A DNA stretch of 64,000 bases from Pyropia yezoensis (taxonomy: Eukaryota; Rhodophyta; Bangiophyceae; Bangiales; Bangiaceae), in NCBI GenBank assembly GCA_009829735.1, contig CM020618.1:18833346-18897345 (forward strand), given 5' to 3'. The translations under genes were made by a program, and so were the position numbers. Every line of letters begins with the position of its first letter. Position 1 is the stretch's first letter. The notes beneath the pieces are model-generated. The model ran no database searches, was not told the DNA's origin, and was given only the letters and a program-made list of their open reading frames with translations. Below are positions 51,312-60,887 of the stretch, one piece after another.

Positions 51312-53984
51312 TCACAGAGGCACCTCCTCGAGGTACTCAGGAAACCCGCCCGGATATGCGGCGCTCTCCGGGAGAACTCCAGGCGGAGCGGGACCCAGCT
51401 CGCCACCTTCAATGCCAACCACGGCGTCGGCACCCCCCGCAGCGTCAACGCCATCCGCAGCGTCAATGCCAGCACCACCGCTCACGACTCCTGCAGATTC
51501 ACCAACAGCCCCACTGGCCACGTCCCCGACAGCACCAAGGCCGGCCCCATCGTCGGAGCCATCCACGACGACACGAGTACCCCCCACACGGTCAGCGCCC
51601 TCCCCACCCTCAGCACCATCCGCGACGGCGACACCCTCCCCTCCATCAACGCCATCCCAGCCACCGACTCCCTCCTCTTTCGCAACTCCCTCCTCATGCT
51701 CGACGCCCTCCCCATCGCCAAGGCCCTCCCCGTCATCATAATCCTCCCCGTCATCATAACCCTCCCCACCGTCTACGCCCTCCCCACCGTCCGCACCGCC
51801 GTCCCCTGACGCATACCCAGGCAGCAGCGTCGTACTACTATCCCACTCCGGATCGGCAGAGCCATTAGACCCCGCAGAGCCATCCGACCCCGCAGAGCCA
51901 CTCGACCCAGCAGGACGAGCCGGACGCTCTTGGAGCTCATCGCCCGACGCGTCAATGACAAAGGTCCCGTCGTCGGCAAATTGCATGGCGCGTCGTTTGT
52001 CCTTTCCATCACACAGCCGGAGACCGGCCTTGACGTTCTGGTGCTTGCGGAGGAACTTGCTGACATGACGCACCTCCTCCCGCCACCCATCGTATGCACC
52101 GTCATCGTTGCCACTTCGGCGCGACTTACGGACCCCAGCCACCTTCTCAAACACGCCTCGTGCCCAGTGGGCGATAAGCCCGACGTGTCCAGTGCTTGCG
52201 TCAACGTACTCGGCGTCGCCCACGTCCTTAGGCTCAACAACACTCGAATGGTGGCCATTACGCGTGAACATCGCTTTCAGCGCGGCGTTGATGGCGGCGT
52301 CCGCCGTTGGAGAGTTCGCGTACTTGCCCTTCTGCAGCCACTTGGCCGCAACCTCGGGGGTCATCAGCTCCACGTTGTCGCCCAAGCTGCTGAAGTACGC
52401 CTGCATTGCCACCCTCCGCAGAGCCTCGGTCACGTGGCTGGTGATGCGGAGGAGCTTCTCACTGACGCGAACGCGCTTCTCCGTTGGGGTGCCGGCTGTC
52501 GTCAAGAAGACGCGGAAGCTCGCAAGGAACGCCTCAGAGTCGTCGCGGGTGCCACCTCGGACGCTCTCGCAAGCCTCGCACAACATACCCAGGAAGCGCG
52601 CCCGGTTGGGCATCGCCTTGTAGCTTTCGGTGGACCCCAACATCTCGTTGATCAGCGCCTTCTTGGCCACGTCGCGCACATCACCGAGCTCCTGTTCATT
52701 GATGGTTGCCAGCTCCAGCTGGGCCTCACAGTCGTCCAGCATCGCGGTGCTCCCACGAAGTTTGACCGCCCCAACCGGCTCCTTCTTGACTCTGGCGACC
52801 ACCCCGTCGTACACGCCCGTGAAGGCGCCGTGCAGTTGCACCACAGCTTGGGCGGTGCGCTCGTTCCCCACGCCCTGGTTGTGCAAGCTCGTTGAAAGGC
52901 GGTTGACGGAGGTGTGGACCTCATAGAGCTTCTTGCTCAGCCCCGCCAAGTGGGCACACACTGGGTGAAGGCCCTCTGCAAACACCCTGGTCATTGCGAC
53001 CACGGTCACGTGCGAAGAAGCAGGCGGCTCGCCTTCCTGGTGAACTGGAGGAGGAACAGCAAGCGGCGTAGCTCCATTCTGCGACGCTGCCGTTGGCGGC
53101 CCGTCAGACACCCGAACAGGCCCGCCAGCAGGACCATCGGCCAGCTGCTGAGTCACCGTCTTCTTGGATGCGCGCTTGACGCGCGGCTTGACCTGCTTTC
53201 GAACGCCCTTTGTTGGCTTGGACGGGGACTTGGTAGCCGCTCGCGTAAGCGACCGCTCTCCAGCGAGACCGGCGTTGTTGGCAGCAGCCCCCCCCTGCAC
53301 CACCCGATAAGACAGACCTCTGGGTGGAACAGCCACAGGAGCCTGACGCGTCTGCAGGGGCGCCTCGCACAAGGAAGGCCTACGCACGCCGGACGACGAT
53401 GGCGGTGCATGCAGGTCCGCCGACCCCGGCGACGCAGCTCGTGAAACGGCGGGCTGGCTTGGCGTGCTGGCCCGTGAGCCACCCCCCCCGACAGGCACCA
53501 TCGGCGTGGTTGTGGCACGTGCGCCCCGGCGCGCGGCTTCTGCGATGGAGACCGGAGAAGCGCCATCCTCCTCATGAGCCGTCCCGCCTGCAGCTGTCGC
53601 ATCAGCGCCACCCTTCAGAGTCGTGGACGCCCCCAGCGCGCGCTTCCCCGACTGCATCGCCGAGGTGCGCCGCGGGGGCGTCGACGCAGCAGCAACGAGC
53701 GTCGCAGGTCGCCGGGGGGGCAAGGCCATTCCGCGCACCTCCGCAGCACGGAGAGGACGGGCTGCAAGCGGTGGTCGGGCCGAACTGGCTGCCGGGGACA
53801 GCACTGGAGGCTGGAGAACGGACGACTCGTCCGAGGCGAAGCCAGGCGTGACCCAGTGCAGTTGCGCCTGACCCGTCGGCATCTCCGCCAAAACAGCGGC
53901 TGCTGCCGCATGGCCATCACTTGCGGCCGTCGGCTGCGTCGAAGGAAGGTTGGCAAATAGCTTAGGAATGCGCCGAGGAGGCAT
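51312..53984 (-). CDS. Transposon companion protein, unrecognised
   Basis: 890 residues from the ATG at 53984 (MPPRRIPKLFANLPS), one exon. The N-terminal about 250 residues are Ser/Ala/Pro-rich and disordered-looking. A basic patch that could be a nuclear signal follows (KSPSKPTKGVRKQVKPRVKRA). The middle (about 330-680) looks folded and mostly helical: FAEGLHPVCAHLAGLSKKLY, ELGDVRDVAKKALINEMLG, SEAFLASFRVFLTTAG, LLRITSHVTEALRRVAMQAY, WREEVRHVSKFLRKHQNV. The C-terminal about 170 residues are an acidic Asp/Glu/Gly repeat (DGGEGVDGGEGYDDGED). I do not recognise a domain. Divergent arrangement and shared low-GC composition with the KDZ transposase argue that it belongs to the element. A DNA-binding or packaging role is a guess. 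Confidence 0.6.
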   Translation of the reverse strand: MPPRRIPKLFANLPSTQPTAASDGHAAAAAVLAEMPTGQAQLHWVTPGFASDESSVLQPPVLSPAASSARPPLAARPLRAAEVRGMALPPRRPATLVAAASTPPRRTSAMQSGKRALGASTTLKGGADATAAGGTAHEEDGASPVSIAEAARRGARATTTPMVPVGGGGSRASTPSQPAVSRAASPGSADLHAPPSSSGVRRPSLCEAPLQTRQAPVAVPPRGLSYRVVQGGAAANNAGLAGERSLTRAATKSPSKPTKGVRKQVKPRVKRASKKTVTQQLADGPAGGPVRVSDGPPTAASQNGATPLAVPPPVHQEGEPPASSHVTVVAMTRVFAEGLHPVCAHLAGLSKKLYEVHTSVNRLSTSLHNQGVGNERTAQAVVQLHGAFTGVYDGVVARVKKEPVGAVKLRGSTAMLDDCEAQLELATINEQELGDVRDVAKKALINEMLGSTESYKAMPNRARFLGMLCEACESVRGGTRDDSEAFLASFRVFLTTAGTPTEKRVRVSEKLLRITSHVTEALRRVAMQAYFSSLGDNVELMTPEVAAKWLQKGKYANSPTADAAINAALKAMFTRNGHHSSVVEPKDVGDAEYVDASTGHVGLIAHWARGVFEKVAGVRKSRRSGNDDGAYDGWREEVRHVSKFLRKHQNVKAGLRLCDGKDKRRAMQFADDGTFVIDASGDELQERPARPAGSSGSAGSDGSAGSNGSADPEWDSSTTLLPGYASGDGGADGGEGVDGGEGYDDGEDYDDGEGLGDGEGVEHEEGVAKEEGVGGWDGVDGGEGVAVADGAEGGEGADRVGGTRVVVDGSDDGAGLGAVGDVASGAVGESAGVVSGGAGIDAADGVDAAGGADAVVGIEGGELGPAPPGVLPESAAYPGGFPEYLEEVPL

Positions 53985-55043
53985 AGTGGGGGGAGTGTGG
54001 GGAACGAACGGATCAGGTCACAGTGAACACAGGAGGGGGGTAAGGGAGAAACAGCATGGGGCGCCACCACAAAGCGCAGGCTCAAACGCGTCGTCAGAGA
54101 CACCGCATTAAAACCGCCCTCATCGCTCACTGGGCCATGCCCTGCCACGCTTTTGTACCAAAGAGCACACTCAAGGGTTCACATGACAAGACGCACGAGC
54201 GAGCGCCGGGTGCAGTTGCGACCGCACAGGGGAGCCTAACCGGCAGGAAATTACCTTCGCGCGGGCGCGGCGCCAGGCAGGACCAAGAATCTTCATCCAC
54301 AGGCAGCAGGCCTCAGCACCGCTGAATACCGTCCTCTCATCAGGACGGAGAAACAACCCCTCGCCCTCACTAGTTACGGCACACATCTGTGGAAGCGCGA
54401 CCGAGGACGCTGCGCCGCTCGTGGGCTGGCCTCAGGCGCCGGCTACCCCTCTCCCCGCCGTCCACAAGCCGACGTACCGTCGCCGGAGCCGATCCATGAC
54501 CAGAAAGTACGTGGGGACGAGCGCAGTCCGACTTTGGCAGCGGGTGGCGTACCAGGAAGAGACGCGGACCACAGGCGCTGCGCAGGCGTTCAGGCGATGG
54601 TGTGCGAAGCGCAGGAGCCAAAGCAGCGGCGAAACGCTCTCGTTGGGGACCCACAGAGGGAGGCAGATTGCGTGGCGTGTCGGAAGCTGTTGGCGCCGAG
54701 GCCAGAAAAAAAAGTACCACTTGGAGCAGTCAAGTATTGGCAATGCCGGACATCTATTGGTCGACGCATCCCGTAACTCTGTCATTTACACTCACTTGCT
54801 CTCGAAGACAGCAAGTTGCGCTGGCGGAGCTTGAAATCTTGCGCTGACGACGGCCTTCTCGGGGCTCGATGGGCCTCGATGGGCCTCGGTGGGACCTGTC
54901 GACGTCGGCCACAGACCTGCCACAGCAGCCTGCAACAGCCTGCCAACACGCCTGCCAACAGCAGGAGGCATGGCCACACTCTCTGTACGTTGCGTGACTT
55001 TCTTGGATCTCCTTTGAGAGTCCCATGCGGAGGCGGTGGGGGG

Positions 55044-55078
<35 letters not shown>

Positions 55079-55864
55079 AGGCAGCGGGTGGTGGAAAGGG
55101 CTCCAGCCCGCCCTGCCTCCCTAGGGCAATGGCGCGCGGCCGCCACACACAGTGTCGCCGAGGCGTGGCTACCACACGCGGTGTCGCCGGGGCTCTGATT
55201 GCACTTGGGACGGTGCAGACGGGTGCCTGACGTGTGAAGCTGAGTGACTTTGCGTGAGAGCGGTACCGTGTGGTCGCTTGCATCACCCTGCCTCAATGCG
55301 TGACCGACTGCTCTTGAGGCACAGGTCATTTGCGCTTAGCCGCGCTGGCGTACGACCGTAAGTCCTGTAGGCGCCACGCTGCTACCCTCCATTCTCTCGA
55401 CCAGGCGCGCCGCTCTGCTGCCCTCCACACTTTCCACCTGGCGCGCCGCTCTTCTCTCCGCCGACGCCGACGTGTGAGCCGCCTGCCTCTGCCCGCCAAC
55501 GCGCAACATCTTGGCCGTGCAACCGTTCTCCTTCCTCCTTGTCTGGGCCGACGTGCCGCCCCCGCAACTCCAGAGACCTATGTGCTGTTCTCTTCCGCGT
55601 CGAAGCGGACGTCCCACCCTCCTCACTTTTCGTCTGCACTGCCGATGAGGTGGCCGCCTGTTACGCCTATGGTACGTGTATCTCCACAGGCGTTTTATGG
55701 ACGTCAATGTGTGCGCGGGATCGAGAGCAATGCGTTGCCGTCGTCGACCTAGCGCCGCGGGTTCCTTTGCTGTGAACAGGTCATTGACGCTGACATTGGA
55801 CCGCTTCACGGTGTGCTGCCGCTCGTTGGTTCGGTCTCTGTCACTGCTACTGCCGTTGACAGAT
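53985..55864. promoter_or_regulatory. Divergent intergenic region of the transposon
   Basis: About 1.9 kb between the two divergent element genes. It contains the repeat GCTCGATGGGCCTCGATGGG (54864-54883), shared with the far side of the companion gene, and a poly-G run. No convincing ORF was found before the ATG at 55865, although the transposase frame opens earlier. Confidence 0.45.
55038..55078. repeat. Long poly-G tract inside the transposon
   Basis: A run of about 38 G residues, interrupted by a CC near its start, within otherwise balanced sequence. Confidence 0.9.
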
Positions 55865-58800
55865 ATGTCTGGTGGGAAGAAGCGGGCCAGGCTGCTCGTC
55901 TGCTCTGTCTGTGACTTCACGACACACAGCAAAGGCGGCTTTGTATGGCACCAGAGGTCGGCTCACGGGAGAGAAGAGGGAAACGGCATACCCAGCAGGA
56001 AGAGGGGGAGGTCGCCACCACTGGGGGATCCTCATGGCGCCTTTGAGACGGCCGGCGCTCCCTTGCGTCCCAGGGCACGAAGCCACATGGACCTCCTGAT
56101 GGGCGGCGGCAGCCCCACGGTGGAGCAGCTCGTCCCGGGAGCCGACAGCACCCAGGATCCAGACGACAAGCTGATGGCAGATGAAGCGACTGTGGGTCTG
56201 GGTGCTCTCGTAGCCGACAGTACCGGCAGCTATGACGCCGCCATCCGTGCGAAGCTGCATCCTCTGCTAGAGATGACTGGGGTGTTGCGGGAAGGCGCTG
56301 CTGACTACGCTATGGATGCTGCGTACGCCTACCAGTCCTTGGCGACGCGTGTCCTCAGTCTTTACGAGGTGCTCGATGACGCCGCGCGGTCCGTCCCCAT
56401 TTTGCAGCGACGCAAGAACAGCCGACCAGGGAGGTTCAACACCCGTCGTCTTCGGGCACTGCAGCAGTTTGTTCTCGGTGTGGGCGGGGCGGGATTGTCA
56501 TTGAGAGAGCAGAAGCAGCTGTACGACTTCTTGGAGGTTTGGGACCGTCGCGACGCAGTGGACCGGATGGAGGTACGTGACCACCTCTCTCTGAGTGCCG
56601 TGTTTCCTACGGCTTCTACATTTACGAACGCGCTCCGCGACGACATCAGCGACGCTGTACTAGGCGCGGGCTGGAAGAAACTGAAGATCCGTGAGGGCGG
56701 TGCCGTCTACGAGGTGTACTACCGGTCTGTCTTGGAGGTGGTAATGGCTCACCTGCGCAAGAGCGCAGCTGGTGTACGGTTGTGGAGCGGGGACGGTGGC
56801 CCTGCACCTCCCACCAATCTACGACAGTCTGCCATGGACGGTGACGCGTTCCGCCTCTGTGAGAAAGAGGTGGTCGGCACTCACGGCGGCTCCAGTTTTG
56901 TGCTAGGGCTGCATCTCTATAGTGACAGCAGCCAGCTTTCGTGGTCTGGAGGTACGTTGCCGCTTTCGTTCATCGTGCGAGGGCACGTGTTGATTACCGT
57001 TCAGCTGCCTTCAATGATTTGTGAGGGTGCGCTCGTCCTCAATCCCACGTGCAGAAACTGACGTCACGTCTGTTTTCTTGTCTTGCCTTGTACACTGACC
57101 TCACTGCCTTTCTCTTGCTCACCGCTGGCGCACCTCCTCAGCTCACAAACTGTACCCGGTTCGAGTTCGTCTTGTCAACGACATGACTGGTGATATCGAG
57201 TGGATGACCGTCGCGTACATCCCAATTGTGCGGACCCTAGTTGAGACGGCGGCGAAGGAACGCTCCCGACTGCGCCGCTGTGGAGTCCTTCAGCGCTTCC
57301 TGTACGTGTGCATGCGTACGGCCATGGCAGCGAGCAGATTTGGTGTGGAGGTCTGCGTGGGCGGCCGGCAGCTGATGGCCTTTCCTTGTGTGTTGCTTTA
57401 TGTATGCGATCAACCGGAAAAGCGTGCTGTGTTGTGCCTGAAGGCGGGCCAGTGCCAGCGCCCGTGCTCCCAGTGTGACGTACTGGTGGATGTCGCTGGG
57501 TCATCCGAGGCGCTGAGCGCTGCCGAACGCGACGTTGTGGAGACGCTTAAGCGCCAGTTGGAGGTTGATGGCCTCCGTCAGAGCAGTAGGCAGCGTGCGA
57601 GACAGGAGACGCTTGAGGCCTCCGACAGCTTGACTGGCTTTGTGCCGGCGTTGGCCGCAATGGAAGATCTTTCCACATCTCCCTACTTGCTGTACAAGAT
57701 GATTGGCTTCGATGCCTTGCACGTACGTTGGCTTGCCTTTGGTGTGCGTGTTGCAACGGGGTGTTGTGCATTCGCCTCCATAGACAATCTATGGTGGAGC
57801 CGTGAGTCTGACGGTGTGCGACGTTTTGTTACCCTCTGCTTCGGGTTGCTTCGGATTTTGACGCAGGTGCTGGACCTGGGCGCGACCAGGCTGCTCGTGC
57901 AGTGGCTCGTCGAGGTCTTCCCCAAGTTTTGCGACGGTGACACGCCCCTCTTAGGGACGGACGCCGCGTCGCCCCGCATTTGCAACGAGCGTCTGCAGCA
58001 CCTCGGGCGCCGCAGTAAAGCTTACCAAACACCGCCAGGGTACGTTGTTGTGAAGGTCGTGCGAGCAGTGGTGGGCATGAGCATCCTCTTGGGCCCCCTC
58101 TATATGCAAATTGTGGCCTCTGTGTGGACTGTGAGCGGTTGCGGATGCCGCCGCGTGGTGCCTCCATTGTCCCACTCATGTGTGGCTTACGTCTGCTCTT
58201 GGTGTTTTGCTCAACGTGTTTTCCTTCCGCACTGTCCTGCATCTCCTACGTCATCGTGAACGCATGTATGACTCTCTGAAGATACTTGGTCAAGCACGAC
58301 GAGCCGCAGTCCGTTTTCACGGGGAAGCATCAGCGGGAGGGTGTGTCAACCATGGCCTACTTGGTGGCCGGGGTCTGGCGTACACGCGGGGCTCTGCCGG
58401 TCCCCGCACCTACTGGCTCTGGGGCGGACGCATCTCTACCCGTCGGCGATGGCGTCCCTGACGCTGTGCCTGACCTAGCCGCACGTGTCGCGGCTCTGGG
58501 TCTGCATGATCCTGAGGATGACGGTGAGGAGAGCAACGTTCCGGCCGGTCAGGCTGGCACAGCCCAATATGACTGGCTGCCTATCACGCTGTGTGGAAGG
58601 AGACGCCGATCGACGAGGCCATCACGGTCATGTTCGCGGAGTTCGCGGTGTTGCACGCGGAGATGTCCGGGAACACATGCTCCACCGCCCCCATGCCCCT
58701 CACCCTTGACGTCGGCAAGTGCATCGCGGACCGGGCGGAGCGCTTTGTGACCATGTACCTGACACCTATCCTAGGCGCTCAAAACTCCACGAAGGTGCAC

Positions 58801-59905
58801 AAGCTGCTATGCCACGTCATGGAGGCCATACGCATGCATGGAAACATCAACAATGGGAATGCGGGTATCAACGAGCGTCTCCCACAAGGACGACAAGCCC
58901 TACTACGCGCGCACTAACAAGGCGATAGCGGGCTTCACCCGCCAGCTTGTTGTGCAGGCGCAGGGCGCCCGTATCATCCTGCGGCGCAATGCTGAGAGGA
59001 CGAGTGCCTCCTCGCTGGTCTGGAGGAACTTGCCGGGGATGAGGACACTGACAGTGACGGGGCGGATCCTTCACGGCGAGGACCTACCTGATGACGCGCT
59101 CGGTGGAGGTGGACGGATGGTGCGACCGACGTGGCTCCCGGTGATCAACCTCGTGCGCGAGGGCCGTCCTGGTTGTCGTGCCGAGGACGCAGCTTTGCGG
59201 ACACCTGCGTATCACCTGCGTCGAGTGCGTTTGTCAACCATGGCCCAGTGGCCAGGGTTGGCGGGTCTTGCGGCAGCCCTCGAGCTGCCTGTGGACGCGC
59301 GGGTGCGTATCAGCACTCGCGTCCAGTTCGAGGCTGTGTTTGAGTGCGGCTCGACGCTCACGCAGCTGCTGTACGCGTCCCCTTCTTTCCGAGGTGATCC
59401 ATGGTACGACTTTGTCCTGTACTCCTCGGCTGATGACACCTCGACACTGTCGGTGGCCGAGGTTCGTGCGATCGTCCGGCAGCCTGACGGTGACGTCGCA
59501 GTTGTGGCAGACATGGCGGTCGTCCCAGGCGTAGCCAACTGCCCCTTGGTCTCCCGCGGGTGCACGCGGCTGGCCTGGAGCGTACACGACGGCGAAACGG
59601 ACGTTGTCTTGAGAATATTGCCCTTGTCTGCTATTCGACGAGTGCTTCACGTGGTCCCAGACTTTGCAGACCTGGCCAGTCGCCGTGGCTTTGATGCAAA
59701 GCCTGCGCAGTGGGGTGACCCTGTGGAAGATCGTCTCGCTATGCGCTTCTTCATCAACGCATTTTATCCATGGGGGTCGTGTGATCTTTGCGGTGTGTCA
59801 TTGACTGCTGTTTATGTCTTCGTCTTGCGCATTGACGCCTTGTCCAAAAAACTAGAACTAGAGTTATGGGGGCAGAGGTGGTTGCGGACAATACGGCGGG
59901 GCTAA
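55865..59905 (+). pseudogene. KDZ-superfamily transposase with C2H2 finger
   Basis: It starts at the ATG at 55865 (MSGGKKRARLLVCSVCDFTT); a C2H2 finger (C-x2-C...H-x4-H) follows at once. Exon 1 runs to 56951 and ends in LYSDSSQLSWSG. An intron (56952-57141, GTACGT...CTCAG) joins it to AHKLYPVRVRLVNDM, giving the KDZ pattern SD-x-x-Q-L-S...HK-x-YP-V. Exon 2 has VAYIPIV, CDQPEKRAVLCLKAGQCQRP, CSQC and GFDALHVRWLAFGVR (probable catalytic Asp in FD-x-LHV). A second intron is likely (58040-58281, GTACGT...GAAG). Exon 3 carries VFTGKHQREG, YHAVWKETPID, KVHKLLCHVMEAIRMHGN, GINE and HKDDKPYYARTNK. Two single-base shifts break exon 3: one base missing near 58577 and one extra near 58882. This copy is probably recently inactivated, unless these are sequence errors. 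Confidence 0.75.
56952..57141 (+). other. Intron 1 of the transposase
   Basis: Donor GTACGTTGCC, acceptor CCTCCTCAG, 190 bases. Removing it rejoins the conserved SQLSWSG/AHKLYPV segment in frame. The second proposed intron uses the same donor hexamer GTACGT. Confidence 0.7.
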
Positions 59906-59935
59906 CGAAGAACATCTCAACGACAGCACATAAGG

Positions 59936-60120
59936 TCATACCCAGCATGCGCCCGTCCACATGAAGACAGAAAATCGCCGTCCGTTGCACTCGGCAAGCA
60001 AGGTCGGCCCGTCCTTGGCGCGCGACGCATAGACACGTGCACTCACGCCCTCCAGCATGTAGCCCTCGGTTCCTGCACACAGTACATGGAAAAAATCGCG
60101 GTACCGACCGGTGTAGGTGC
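59936..60120 (-). CDS. C-terminal fragment of an unrecognised gene
   Basis: The minus-strand frame entering from the gap side reads STYTGRYRDFFHVLCAG, TEGYMLEGVSARVYASRAKD, GPTLLAECNGRRFSVFMW, TGACWV and stops at 59936. Its balanced composition looks protein-coding, unlike the repeat-derived residues before it. I do not recognise the family. The N-terminus would lie in or beyond the 157-bp tandem repeat and the gap. Confidence 0.35.
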
Positions 60121-60148
60121 TGCCGTCGCCACAGCGGCCGCCGCCGCG

Positions 60149-60387
60149 AGGTCGGCGGACGCCGGCACAGCCGCAGCTGCCGACACCGCCACGGCCGAGG
60201 CGATTGTGTCGGCGACGGTGGCGAGCCCCGGCGGGGGGGCGGCTGCAGCAGCTTGTGCTCGTGCCCAAAGGCGGGGACGGAGCCGCCGTCGCGGCCGCAG
60301 CCGCCAGGTCGGCGGACGCCGCTACAGCCGCAGCGGCCGACACCGCCACGGCCGCGCGATTGTGTTGGCGACGGTGGCGGGCCCCGG
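60149..60387. repeat. 157-bp tandem repeat running into the gap
   Basis: The block starting AGGTCGGCGGACGCCGGCAC at 60149 recurs at 60306 as AGGTCGGCGGACGCCGCTAC and is cut by the Ns. The gap is therefore probably a collapsed or unassembled tandem array. Confidence 0.8.
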
Positions 60388-60887
60388 NNNNNNNNNNNNN
60401 NNNNNNNNNNNNNNNNNNNNNNNNNNNNNNNNNNNNNNNNNNNNNNNNNNNNNNNNNNNNNNNNNNNNNNNNNNNNNNNNNNNNNNNNNNNNNNNNNNNN
60501 NNNNNNNNNNNNNNNNNNNNNNNNNNNNNNNNNNNNNNNNNNNNNNNNNNNNNNNNNNNNNNNNNNNNNNNNNNNNNNNNNNNNNNNNNNNNNNNNNNNN
60601 NNNNNNNNNNNNNNNNNNNNNNNNNNNNNNNNNNNNNNNNNNNNNNNNNNNNNNNNNNNNNNNNNNNNNNNNNNNNNNNNNNNNNNNNNNNNNNNNNNNN
60701 NNNNNNNNNNNNNNNNNNNNNNNNNNNNNNNNNNNNNNNNNNNNNNNNNNNNNNNNNNNNNNNNNNNNNNNNNNNNNNNNNNNNNNNNNNNNNNNNNNNN
60801 NNNNNNNNNNNNNNNNNNNNNNNNNNNNNNNNNNNNNNNNNNNNNNNNNNNNNNNNNNNNNNNNNNNNNNNNNNNNNNNNNNNNNNN
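60388..60887. other. Assembly gap (500 N)
   Basis: Exactly 500 N, a conventional placeholder. True length unknown. The N-terminal part of MLH1 needs far more than 500 bases, so real sequence is missing. Confidence 0.98.

Larger units (their letters stand above)
51312..59905. mobile_element. KDZ-superfamily DNA transposon (core)
   Basis: Two divergently transcribed genes: a companion ORF on the minus strand (51312-53984) and a zinc-finger KDZ transposase on the plus strand (55865-59905). They are separated by about 1.9 kb. Base composition and amino-acid use differ from the surrounding host genes (lower GC, no poly-Gly inserts). Terminal inverted repeats and target-site duplication were not found, so the true ends lie outside these limits. 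Confidence 0.7.

Noticed and set aside
57151..57165. GGTTCGA-like tRNA B-box
   Set aside because: It lies inside transposase exon 2 and no cloverleaf can be drawn around it; no tRNA was found in the window.
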